Part shown: positions 54,020 to 64,000 of the stretch, one piece after another
Numbering within the stretch: the stretch's first letter is position 1
Layout: the number at the start of each line of letters is the position of its first letter
Origin: Aedes albopictus
Lineage: Eukaryota > Arthropoda > Insecta > Diptera > Culicidae
Reading direction: 5' to 3'
Assembly: GCF_035046485.1 (NCBI RefSeq)
Contig: NC_085136.1
Location: 223,700,853 to 223,764,852 of the forward strand
DNA: 64,000 nucleotides
Translations under genes and position numbers: made by a program
Notes under the pieces: generated by a model
Seen by the model: the letters and a program-made list of their open reading frames with translations, nothing else
What the model was told of the DNA's origin: nothing
Database searches by the model: none

Positions 54020-55364
54020 TCATGAGCCTCTGGGTCTGCCTCTGCTGTGATGTCCTTCTGGGTTCCAATCTAACGCTTGCTTGCAGATTTCGTTTCCGCC
54101 CCTGCGTAGAGTGTGGCCCGAATTTCTGTCGCTATCGGCTTTTGATGGCATCGACGATGGATTTCCACGTTGGAGATCCAATTGTGAGGCCACCATGCAC
54201 GAATCATATACCGCAGGCATCTATTGATGAAAACCTGCAGCCATTGAGTGTTCTCCACTGATACACACCAGGTTTCACTGGCGTATAGCAGCACAGATTT
54301 CACCTTCGAGGTAAATTCGGATTTTGTTGCGTCGACTGATCTGGTTGTTTTCCATACATTTCTTAAACTCGCAAAAGCAGCCCTCGCCTTCTTGATCCGT
54401 GCACCTATTCCATCTTGGTGCCGCCATTTGGCTACCAAGATATTGGAAACTTTTAACATTCTCCACTGATTGCCCAGCTACCGTAAAGCTGGAAGGGTTG
54501 ACCGTGTTAACATCCAACGATTTGGTCTTGTTGACGTTGTTGGTAAGACCTGCCGCTGAGGAGTGATTGGCAAGATCATCGAGCTTGTTCTGCATATCAC
54601 AGCGTCATTGAGCTAGGTGAGCATCATCATCAGACAGTTCGAAATCATTTAAGTGCTTCATGGTAATGGGCTGCCACAGCAATCCACGACTTGAGGGCTT
54701 CCCACATGTTTCCGTGATTGAAACTGTCGAAAGCTTTTTCGTAATCAATGAACACCAGGAAGAGAGACTCTTAGAATTAATTGATTTGTTCCAGAGCATG
54801 ACGATATGGTCCACACAGGATCGTCCGGCACGGAATCCTGCTTGCTGCCGTCGGAGAGTTGCGTCAATCTTCTCCTGTATCCGGTTAAGGATCACTTTGC
54901 AAAGGACTTAGAGAAAGATACACAGTAACATGACGCCCCGCCAGTTTTCGCATATAGTCAGGTCATCCTTTTTGGGTACCTTTTCTTAGACGCCTTGCAT
55001 CCAGTCTGCCGGGAATGTCACGGTTTCCCACATGTTGCAAAATAATTGATGCAGTAGTTGTGCGGATACTACGGGGTCAGCTATGAGAATCTCAACTGAT
55101 ATCGACCCCATGGGGCCCTGTTCGATTTTATGCTACGGATGGTTGTTTCTATCTCCTGCACTGATGGAGTTTCGGTGTTGACACGGGTAATGCGTCGAAC
55201 CCTTAGCGGATCATGCCGAGGTGTTGATTACATGACCGAAACTTGAAAAACGTTTCCAAAGTGCTCGAACCAGCGTTCAAACTGGTCAGCCGGGTCGGTC
55301 AGGAACTGTCCAAACGTGTCTCTCACGGGCATCGTAGCATTCATCTTGGTCCCACTAAGGCGAC
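54020..55364 (-). pseudogene. reverse transcriptase and C-terminal part of RTE-like copy B
   Basis: The minus strand carries VILNRIQEKIDATLRRQQ-type sequence, RQQAGFRAGRSCVDHIV (about 54880-54800), a decayed DYEKAFDS block and, after a deletion that removes the FADD region, LTNNVNKTKSLDVNTVNPSS, SVENVKSFQYLGSQMA, LLYASETWCVSVENTQWLQV and IRAWWPHNWISNVEIHRRCH. The final HTLRRGGNEICKQALDWNPE block is frameshifted. RT would make cDNA; this copy cannot, because core RT is deleted. Confidence 0.8.
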
Positions 55365-55394
55365 GTGAGACACAGTGGCGTAGCTAGGAATTTG

Positions 55395-56100
55395 TGGGCC
55401 CGGTGCGGTACCAAATTTGTGGGCCCCATGATAATTTACATATACATATTTTATAATGTTGAATCTATTCTTCTAACTCTCAAATAATCACGCCGTTGTA
55501 TTTTGTACAAAGCGTTAAAAAAAATCTCGACTTCTCAGTGTTGCTGCCAGCACTGCCATACGGTGTCATCGCAACGCAAAAATCATGATAGTCGATCATG
55601 ACAATGATCGATGCTAAATGTATAGGAGATAGAACTGTCAAAGCAAAAGTGTAGTGAAGACAGGGCACATGAAGTGTAATTTGAAGAATTATTCTTGAAT
55701 TATTGAAATTATTACTCTAAAATCTTAATCTACTTACAGCTAAAAGTTAAAATGCTCAAGAATAGATTCATGCTATATTAACCTAGTTTATCACAGATAA
55801 AACTACAGTAAGTTACTAGAAGTTTTATTATTTGTTATTCTAACCTTAAATTCTATAATCGCAGATGAATGCACAAAGATGTTACGGCTGAAATTGTTAA
55901 TTATTATCATAAAATAAGCGTAAGACCGAATAATGTGAGTGTATTGTAAAACTATAAGATATCATTGAACTAAACATGCAAATATATTTCAGCTTTTAGC
56001 TGTTTCGCACCTGCATATCAGAGTTTGCGATCTGCTTCGAAGAATTCGGCTGTGAGCCTCATGTAACCCCCTCTGGACCCCCTTTTCACCGTAACACTCA
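55395..56100. other. left unique part of the hAT-type element
   Basis: AT-rich with no transposase motif. The 62-codon antisense frame at 55480-55668 is unrecognised. Confidence 0.5.
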
Positions 56101-58150
56101 GCATTAGCGTTATGCTTGCAGTGGTGGCCAACTTACTGACTGAAGGTTACAAAAAATATTTTCTGTATTCCTTTAAGAATTTCTTCGAAGATTTCTGCAA
56201 GGAGTTCCATCAATTAGCGAAATATTTTTTCTAAGAATTTTGACGATTTTTTAGCAATGTATTTATGAATTGCATCAAGTAATCCTTTATGAATTCTTTC
56301 AAAGATTGCTTTATCATTTTCTTTGAAAAAAATCTTTCTTGACCAATAATTTGTCTTCAAGAATGTTTCAAGTAATTCATGAATGGGTGTCATTCAATAT
56401 TTCTCTAAACACTCTTTCATGTATTCTTACAGTGTTGTCTCCGAGGATGTTTTCAAAAGTACTTCAGAGTACTTCAAAACATTCTTGCAAAGGCTTCAAA
56501 GTCCTTTAAGAATTTTTTCAAACATTCCTCCATAGTTTCTATCAGGAGTTCCTCCAAATATCCCCTAAATGATTTTTCCACGGATGTAAATCATTTCTCC
56601 ATTGATGTATCCAAGAAGTTAACTTGGCATTTCCTCAAGTATTCATTACTTATCTTGGCGTTCCTTTAAAGATTTCTTAAGATTTTTTTCAAAGATTCTT
56701 TTAGAAATTTCTCCAAGGATTCCTTCAAAAACTACTGCAACGGTTTTTTTTTTGAAAAAAAAAACTGCAAGGGCTCTTCAAGGAGTTTCTCTAAAGTTTC
56801 ATGAGGAGATTCATCCTAGAAATTCTCCAAGAAATTTCAAAAGAATCCATTGGATAATAATTTTTAAAAAATCAACCAAGCATCCCTACAGAAGTTCCTC
56901 TAAGAAAATTCTGAGAGGAACTTCGATTGGAGCTCTTTCCAAAAACCCTTCTGGATTTCTTCCAAATAATTCTTTAGAATTCATCTACTCTACGAGTTTC
57001 CCCAAGGATTTCTTCACGAATTTTTGCTAGCATTCCTCTTAGAACTCTTCTAAAAATTTCTATTGTGACTTTTGATCAGACTCCTTAGTAATTCTTTCGA
57101 AAAACTCTCATTCTCATTCCGAAAAAAAAAACATTCAAAGTTACCTTCAACATCTCAGTCAAGCATTTCTCCAGGATTTATTATTGATTCCTCCAGAAGT
57201 TCCACCGAAAATTCGTCCAAAAAAATCTTCGAGGATTCCTGGTAGGGTCAACGTGTCTTAGTAATCCTACAATCCCAAATTCATCGTATTCGAAAACAAA
57301 GCAATTGCCACGCCGATTGATTACGTAATTTTTGTTATCATTCGTGCTCACTTCTAACAAAAATATTAAAAGGCGCTTCATTCCTTTGTTTTCAGTAGGA
57401 TGAAAATAGGCGTGTATATGCTTGCATAATAAATGATTTGAAAAGATAAAATCAAATGATTTCTTCAAAAGTTTCTACAAGGATTCCTCCTAAGACTGTT
57501 TTGTCCCTTTCTTCGAGAATTCTTTAAGAATGCCTAGAAGCATCTTTTAAGTGATTAATGCATGTTTAAAATTTCATATAGGGTACCACTCGAGAATTCT
57601 TCAGGAATCGCTGCAAAAATTCCTACGGGGTTTTTTCGAAGAATTTCTTAATTTTTTCTTCTAACAAATCTTTCGGAATTTCTTCAAATATCTTATTAGA
57701 AACCTCTGCAAAGGTTTTATCAATCATTTATTCAATAATTTCTCCAAGAGCTCTATAAAAGATTACTTTTGGGCATTTTCCAGGGATTGCTTTAGGAATT
57801 CTACCAAGGATTTATTGAAAATTCTAAAAGAATTCCTTCAAAGATGCTTTTGAAATTCCTCCCAAACTTTCTTCAGGAGTTTTTCCAAACATTTATTTAT
57901 GAGTTCATCCAATAAATTCTCTTGCGATTTTTTCAAAGATTCAACTGATTCAAATAAAAAAAATGAAAGAATTCTTTCAAGAATTCTCACAGAAAGTTCC
58001 CAAAGATTAGTGGCAAATAGAAAAAAATCTACTGGTATTCCTTCAAACAATTTTTGTGTTTTTTAGGAAATTGTTTGTGAACTTCCTTAGATTTTCGGAA
58101 ATTCCTTAGATAATTCGTTGAGATTTTCTTCGGCCGTTCCATTGTAAATG
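56100..58150 (-). repeat. GGAATTCC-type repeat, pyrimidine-rich on plus strand
   Basis: TTCCTTCAAAGATT, TTCTCCAAGGATTCC, AAGAATTTCTTC phrases; the purine-rich strand is minus. 57250-57440 is a non-repeat patch. Many short frames with Phe/Lys/Ser bias. Confidence 0.8.
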
Positions 58151-58189
58151 CTTGTTTTTTTTTTAATTCGCAAGAGTGCATCTCAAAAA

Positions 58190-59335
58190 ATCTCAAAAGT
58201 AACAATAGACGGAAATCCGTAAGGAATTATCAAATGAAATTTCCACAGGAACTACCAAATAAATTGAGAATTTTAATGGAGGAATTTTCTAAAATTGTCG
58301 CCTCAATTTATGAATTAACTAAGGCATTTTCAAAGTACCTGCCTAATGAATATCGAAAGGAACTATTGAAAGAACTACAAATGCCAAGTATATTAGCAAA
58401 GGGACTGCCAGTGAAACTTCCAAAGAAATTGTTGAAGAGAATATCGTAGGGTTTGCCTGATAAATTTCTAGAGCTATTGCCCAAAAAATTTCGAAAAGTT
58501 TTGTCGTAGATATCTTGAAAAATTAAAAACCTAAATCAATTTCTATTTCAATAAAATAAAAAACCCCAAAAATAATCTTATAGCAATTTTAGGATCAAAT
58601 CCAATAAAAATGGCTAGAAGGATTTCCAAAAGCTTTGTCAAAAAAAAAAAGAAAACTTCGCCAAAGGTAATATGAAAGATTTCCACGGGGTGGCTCACAG
58701 GAAAATAACCGAATGCATTCAAAGTAAGTTATTCCCAAAGTATTTTTACCAGTAGATTTTTCAAACGAATTGTCAAAAAAAAAAACAACGAGAAGTTGTG
58801 AATGGAATTTCCAAAGAAATTTCTGTAGAAAAAATATTCTGGAGAAGTTCGCAAAGCCATTTCTGAAGCATTGCCGAGAACTGATCAAAGAAGTTTCCAA
58901 AGGAATTGCCTAACAATTTCTCAAAAGAATTGCCGTAGGAATTTTCAATGAAACTTGTAACAGAGTTCTTAAAAAAAAATCTCGATAGTTTTTACCAAAG
59001 GAATTGCGTACACAATAGCTAAGACAATTGCCAAAGAATTTCTTTAAAAATAATGAAGGATGTCGAAGGAGTTTCCAAATAAATTTTCAAAGATATTCCC
59101 TAACGAATGGGCCTTTTCATTTGACGTCTTAAATCAGCTGATTTCTCGGGCCTTTGACAGTTCTCCAATGAAAATGAGTTTAGCGTTTGCGCTTTTGTTC
59201 AGCAGTTGTAAACAGTGGCATACACATACCTGTCAGCTGAAAAGGCCTATTGCTGCACGGATTTCCAAAGCAATTACTGAAATAGATCCAAAAGAAATTT
59301 CCAAAGGAAATTTCTAAAAAAAAATGTAAGAGTTC
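58190..59335 (+). repeat. GGAATTCC-type repeat, purine-rich on plus strand
   Basis: GGAATTGCCAAAG, AAATTTCCAAAGGAA, GGAACTACC: the family in the opposite orientation to the block before. A unique patch lies at 59105-59250 (contains GGGCCTTTTCATTTGACG and inverse-like AAAAGGCC near 59238), perhaps a small MITE. Confidence 0.75.
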
Positions 59336-59339
59336 TTCA

Positions 59340-60600
59340 GGAATTATCAACAAAATTCGTCCAAGAAATTTTATTGGAATTTTTTTTTATGAATTCTTAA
59401 GGCATTCTTTCGAGGTTTCCATCTATTGATACCATTAAAGATTTACTTAGCGATAACGCCAACTTCGTTCGAGTTTTCTTCACGAAGCTTGTAAGATTTT
59501 TTTCTAAGGATTTCATCAAGCATTTGTCCCAAATGAGGAACTCCAACAACTCTTTCTTAGATATCTTTTACGATTCATCTAGGAATAACTTCAAGGACTT
59601 CTTTACAAATTCCTCCAAGATTTGTTTCGATAGTTGCTACAGTGTTTCTGAAGGAATTTATGTATTCCCAAGAATTCCCAAGAATTCCATAAAGAGTTTC
59701 TTAAATATTTCAACAAACGATTGCTTTGGAGCTACCCCACATGATCCCTTGAGCAAATTTCCCAGAGAAATTCTTTAGGAATTCTTTTAAGATTTGTTTT
59801 TAGAAATTTCTGCCAGAATTCTTTTTGCAATGCCACAAATGGTTTTTCTTGAAGTCCTTTCAAGGATTTCTTACGAAGCGTTGTTCAAGCATTTCAAAGA
59901 TTTCTTCAGAAGTTCTTCCAATAATTGCTGTATGAAATCGTCCAAAGATTTCTTAGGCATTTTTTTCAATTGCCCTTTCACGATTCAATCATGAATCCTT
60001 AAGAAATTCCAGAGAAGACTTCTTTTTCTCCAAGGATTTTTTCAAGCTACGTTTAAAGGATTTCTTCAGGGATATCTCAACGTTTTCCTTCAGATAACCC
60101 TGCAAGGGTGAACGCATACATCTCCAAAGGATTCCTGCACAAATTCCCTCAGGGGGTCTTAAAGAGATTCCACCAAGGCTTCCATCAGAAGTTTCTCCAC
60201 GGAAATCTTTAGAAATTGTTTTGCAAGTCAACATCAACGAATTTGAGGGGAATTCTGTAGGGTTTATGCATTTGATTTCTTTGAAAAATATTCTAGGCAT
60301 TCGTCCAAACATTCCTTTGCCTTCAAAATTTCTTCAGGAATCCTTTACAAGATTCCTCATAGTACTTCCAGTAGTTCTACCACTACTACTGTAGTAATCC
60401 GTCAAGAATGTTATCAAAGATATCTCCAAAATCAACCCAATGATTCTTTCCGAATACATCGTAGAATTAATCTAGAAGATTCTTCGAGGATTCCATTAAA
60501 AATTCCTACAAAACTTCCTGCAAGCATTTTTACAAGAATTCTTTCGGGAATTCTTCCAAAATTCCTTCGGAAAATCTCACAAGAATCCATTCAAGAGCCA
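59340..60600 (-). repeat. GGAATTCC-type repeat, pyrimidine-rich again
   Basis: TTCTTCAAGGATT, CAAGAATTCC, TTCCTTCGGAAAATC phrases. Orientation flips back near 59335. Confidence 0.75.
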
Positions 60601-60619
60601 TACCTGATCAAGCATGATC

Positions 60620-61010
60620 TCAGAAATTCATCAGAGGTATTTTCCATGAGGAACTCCTGCAAGATTCCTTCTTGGAGAAGTCTCTAAAAGAATTTTGGAG
60701 AAATCTCTTAAGGTTCGTCTGCAGAATTCGTTGAAGGACTTCATGACATAATCCTCGAAGGACTTTATGAAGGGATCCAAAGAGGTATTCCTGAAGGAAT
60801 TCTTGGAGGTGTTCCTGAAGGAATCAATTCAAGTATTCCAAAGTCAATGCTTAGAAGAATTCCTGAAGCAATCCATGAAAAAGTTCTGAAGTAAATCTTA
60901 GAGGAATTTTTGTAGAAGTCTTTGAAGTAACTGCTGGATAAATCGTAATACATATTCCCGAAGGCAATCTCGCGGAAACCCTACAAGGAATACTTGGGAA
61001 GAAATACTTC
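60620..61010 (+). repeat. GGAATTCC-type repeat, purine-rich, last block
   Basis: GAGGTATTCCTGAAGGAATTC, GGAGGTGTTCCTGAAGGAATC, GAAGAATTCCTGAAG. Units here are closer to one another than in most of the tract, hinting at local recent duplication. Confidence 0.75.
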
Positions 61011-61495
61011 ATGAAATCGTTGGATACATTGATTGCACTTATTTTTCATACAAAAGTAAAAAAAAATCGGCAAACTATTGTTATTAGGGTTTTGACCTGT
61101 CGTGTGTTCAAATCTTAATTTTCATAACTGCAGCCCCTGAATTTCAGCTGCTACATTAAGCTAAGTCAACAACTATGTTTGGTCCTGTAATTAGGATACC
61201 AGGGACGTTGTCACAATGCTCATGAATTTTACTTCCATATCGATACTGAATTTCGTAAAATTCAAATGAAATTCTAACACATTTTTCTTTTGATTTTGGG
61301 GCCATGTGTGCCCCATTCCAAAAAACTCTTGATAATCACGAAGGAGCCCCACATACTCATTAAAAGTTCTGCGAAGTGTTGAACTTATAGGAATCTTTCG
61401 CTATTTAAAGTACTTTATTCACACTAGTGTTAAAAAACCTTCCTTGATTTGGAGGCCCCCTGAAATCGGGGGCCCGGTGCGGACCGCACCCCCCT
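61011..61495. other. right unique part of the hAT-type element
   Basis: No transposase motif. Close to the end, GGGGGCCCGGTGCGG matches the left subterminal region. Confidence 0.5.
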
Positions 61496-61516
61496 TGCTA
61501 CGCCACTGGTGAGACA

Positions 61517-61835
61517 TCGTAAAAGAGAAGACGGATACCGCCGGTGTCTGTGGCTTTCTCGCCTTCGTCGGCTAGGGAGTCCGCCCACGCTCTTTTGCCC
61601 CGTCTACATGAGCGTTTCACTTCCTTCACGAGAGCCAAAGCTAGCTTTGGCGCGGCTTTGGCGCTCCATCGCTCCTTTATTTTCCTCCAGGTATCATCTG
61701 TGATCCACTGCTTTCTCTGGGTGCGTAGCTCACCCAAATTATTCTCGCCGGAGGCGATGAAGGCGTTCTTGATGGCGCTCCATTGAACTTCTATGCTTCC
61801 ACCTTCCGGATTATCCGCACCACGGCTCATCTAGC
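61517..61835 (-). pseudogene. linker of RTE-like copy B
   Basis: An open minus-strand stretch of about 110 codons reads VQWSAIKNAFIASGENNLGE, LRTQRKQWITDDTWRKIKER and VKEVKRSCRRGKRAWADSLA, the Arg/Lys-rich region between endonuclease and RT. It is better preserved than in copy A and ends at the hAT-type target duplication. Confidence 0.75.
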
Positions 61836-61839
61836 AACC

Positions 61840-62025
61840 TGTAAAAACAGACATATCGACATATGGAGAGCAAATCTCGGACAAAAACGAACGAGATCAC
61901 ATAGAGATAGAGAGATATCGACATGTAGAAAGGTAAAAAGTATGCAGATTGAAGGGACTGACCAAACCATCGAGATAGGGAGAGATATCGAGATGTAGAA
62001 CATCGACATGTGAAGAGTCGACTGT
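61840..62025 (+). repeat. ATATCGACATGTAG-type short repeat patch
   Basis: GATAGAGAGATATCGACATG, AGGGAGAGATATCGAGATGT and ACATCGACATGTG recur irregularly. The patch replaces the endonuclease of copy B, so it is an insertion or a deletion join. Confidence 0.7.
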
Positions 62026-62310
62026 AGCAGAATTTGACCAGACGCCAGAATTTGAAAATGTTAGGCCAACGGACTTCGATCAGTCCTCAAGCTTCATATG
62101 ACATGCCTCATTGGCTATGTCAGTTTACCCTGCTGGACTAAGTTAAGCGCATTCCAAGTTCCAACTCATTTCCGCTGTTTTGCGCTATAAGTCGTTGCCG
62201 TTATATCAGTTCGTAAACTGTAACTTTCAGGTTCTGTGGCGTATTTTGGGTTTTGAGAACAGCAGGTTGTTGACTTAAGGTCCATTTTCCACCGTGGTGG
62301 GGCTGCCACC

Positions 62311-64000
62311 TAAGGTATAGATTCCGGTGGGGGAGTATTCCTTAGTCAGATTCAGGATGCCAGTACAAACGTTGTTTGAACCCCAACTCCTTGGTGAACA
62401 AACGCTCGGGAAGCACCTCCTCAATCTAGTGGAAGTCATATAGACAACAGTGCCTAGCCTGCACTATCAGCTAAACACACAGCTCTTAGCAGGCGGTATT
62501 TGCCGTCAACTGATCCGTGGAAGCATGAGGTAGACACTTACGTGGACCATAGCCGAGAGCTATGTTGGGTGCTCATTCCAGGTTGTCTATTCACCTGTAA
62601 GTATGAATTACTGATTACTGAATTACACTTAAAAAGAAACCATATGCGAATGAAACTTTTCCACGTCCTCTATAAATCTGTATTGTTTAACATCCACAAA
62701 GTCCACATTCCTAAATGAGCATATCTTGCATTCCTTCTGAACAAATAACATTTTCCATAACCTTCGCTGTGCTCATTCCGTATGCAAACACAGAAAAATA
62801 TGGAAATTTACATTTTATCCCCATCGTTCTTCCATTTGCCAACCGCTTGGTCTCTCAGAGACACTCCACACATGAATAACCTGTCCTATACAAGTTTCTC
62901 ATAGCCGTAAACTAAGAAAGGGAATAAAAATGTCAAATGATAAATTATGACAAATTATTGCACTTTACCATATGGTTGCAAGTCCTTTTTCGTTTTATTT
63001 ATTTAGACTTTTTCTTCTGCGTCATACTCAGTCGATCCACTCCGAATCCCGTACACCATCCCGAGGCGAGCCGACTTATGTTCTCGTCTCATAACTCAGG
63101 ATGTGGAATTCCACTCGAGATGGAATAAGAACGCCATCAGAATCATTTCACCCGGTCTAATCCTCCCTCAGCTGCTTTCACCCAATCTCCGGTCAACTTC
63201 ACCCCAAATGAAATGAAAGAGGAAAAAAAAATCCACTAAATTGTTTCCTATTTTGCGGCCATCAGACCCGGAGAGGTCACCATCAAGATCAGATATGCTG
63301 CGCCTGGACGTGAAACACCGCTTCCTGTTTATTAGTAAGGCTTCCCTTTTCACCCGTGGGTCTGCGTCTGGCTGGCATCCCCCCATCTCTCCGGGTTCAC
63401 CAGCTTGGGTTTTATTATACTTGAAGAGGAAGGATTCCGGAACCGTTTTCTTAAGACGGCGCGCATTAAATGAAGGGAAAAAAGTCCCACTGCGGACGGA
63501 GAGGGCGTAACTGCTCGCTAGGCTGGAAAATTGCTGCTAAGCCGAAATTTATGAGGACTGCTTAAAATGAGGGAGATTTTTTTTTTCTTTTGGTATTTAC
63601 TTTCCAGTTGCTGATGGTCACGGAAAATCCTAGAACGAATACAAGTGCCAAAGCTCCAACTGGGACGTGATGAGATTTTTTTTTGCACTGTGCATAATCC
63701 GTCTAAGAAGCACTCTTTCTGGAGAGTAAAAAATGTCGTCAGAGAAGCAGACCATGTGGCCGGGCAGGGTAATAAATTTTCCAATTTGAAGTGGCGATAG
63801 TTATGGGTGGATAAGATATTGGTTTGGCACGCTGGGTAGTACTTTAAGGACGATTAAAACTCATGGTAAATATATTTGTAAATTTTGTGTTTTGTTAAGT
63901 TTACTATTTGAAAACTCACTCCAGTTTTATTTGTCTTCTTTGCACTTTGTATTCCTGTTCTCTTGATGCTCTCGATTTATTCAAACCACTTACTTGCTTT
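62311..64000. other. unassigned, repeat-poor DNA
   Basis: No gene or transposon recognised. The open frame at 63241-63510 and its antisense partner have no motifs. 63060-63520 is less AT-rich than the surroundings. Confidence 0.4.

Larger units (their letters stand above)
55365..61516. mobile_element. hAT-type element, 6136 bp, with 8-bp TSD
   Basis: The element 55373-61508 begins CAGTGGCGTAGC and ends with its exact inverse. GTGAGACA is duplicated at 55365-55372 and 61509-61516, and copy A has the single, uninterrupted site (GTTAAACA at 4975-4982). Subterminal GGGCCCGGTGCGG occurs near both ends in the same orientation. CAG ends and 8-bp duplications indicate hAT. No transposase frame was found: the interior is 0.7 kb of unique DNA on the left, about 4.9 kb of GGAATTCC-type repeat and 0.5 kb on the right. 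Probably a non-autonomous carrier that acquired or grew the repeat. Confidence 0.9.
53950..62310 (-). mobile_element. RTE-like non-LTR retrotransposon, copy B, split by a hAT-type element
   Basis: Colinear with copy A: post-RT region and RT at 53950-55364, then after the insertion (55365-61516) the linker at 61517-61835, and the 5' region at about 62030-62310, which matches 6340-6650 of copy A. The endonuclease is missing; 61840-62025 holds unrelated repeat instead. Copy A is continuous where the hAT-type element sits, so the order of events is clear: RTE first, hAT-type later. Confidence 0.85.

Overview
The window looks like repeat-rich, non-genic DNA from a culicine mosquito, most likely an Aedes. 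The basis is the composition (AT-rich, dense nested transposons), the non-LTR reverse transcriptases of RTE-like, LOA/Lian-like and RNase H-bearing types, the many short inverted-repeat elements, and the very abundant degenerate GGAATTCC-type repeat. No complete host gene was recognised. The only host-coding candidate is one short exon-like segment at 9309-9397, so the window is probably a long intron or an intergenic interval.

Layout. 1-3760: unassigned DNA, a Penelope-like scrap with a hammerhead-ribozyme-like fold (1137-1175), a GC-rich block and a 0.9-kb inverted-repeat element. 3760-7120: RTE-like copy A (minus strand), broken by a 255-bp MITE, a 200-bp hammerhead-carrying element and a 79-bp hairpin; a 384-bp hAT-type MITE lies beside it. 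7120-9700: repeat-poor DNA with the candidate exon. 9720-14420: non-LTR remnant, 1-kb foldback element, a second non-LTR family with a recognisable but broken reverse transcriptase (11070-13440), then degenerate repeats. 14420-17300: mostly unassigned. 17300-33660: two sequence modules at the left end reappear inverted at the right end; between them lie a 150-170 bp satellite cut by a hAT-type element, TTAA-, TA-, 4-bp- and 8-bp-TSD elements, and long GGAATTCC-type tracts. 35900-40290: a homogeneous 24-bp minisatellite (about 30 copies), then a deleted LOA/Lian-like retrotransposon lying exactly between two 537-bp direct repeats. 40290-53940: scattered MITEs, tRNA-like SINE pieces, an RNase H-bearing non-LTR 3' end and unassigned DNA. 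53950-62310: RTE-like copy B, split by a 6136-bp hAT-type element (55373-61508) with 8-bp duplications; most of that element is GGAATTCC-type repeat whose strand flips several times. 62310-64000: unassigned.

The elements do not form a pathway. They form layers of insertions, and RTE copies A and B serve as each other's pre-insertion reference, which fixes several element boundaries to the base. The most notable observations are the hammerhead-like folds, the 537-bp duplication around a non-LTR insertion, the large repeat-laden hAT-type element, and the minisatellite that appears to be a homogenised form of the dispersed GGAATTCC family. I found no convincing new multi-gene system. Family names rest on motifs read by eye; no database search was run.
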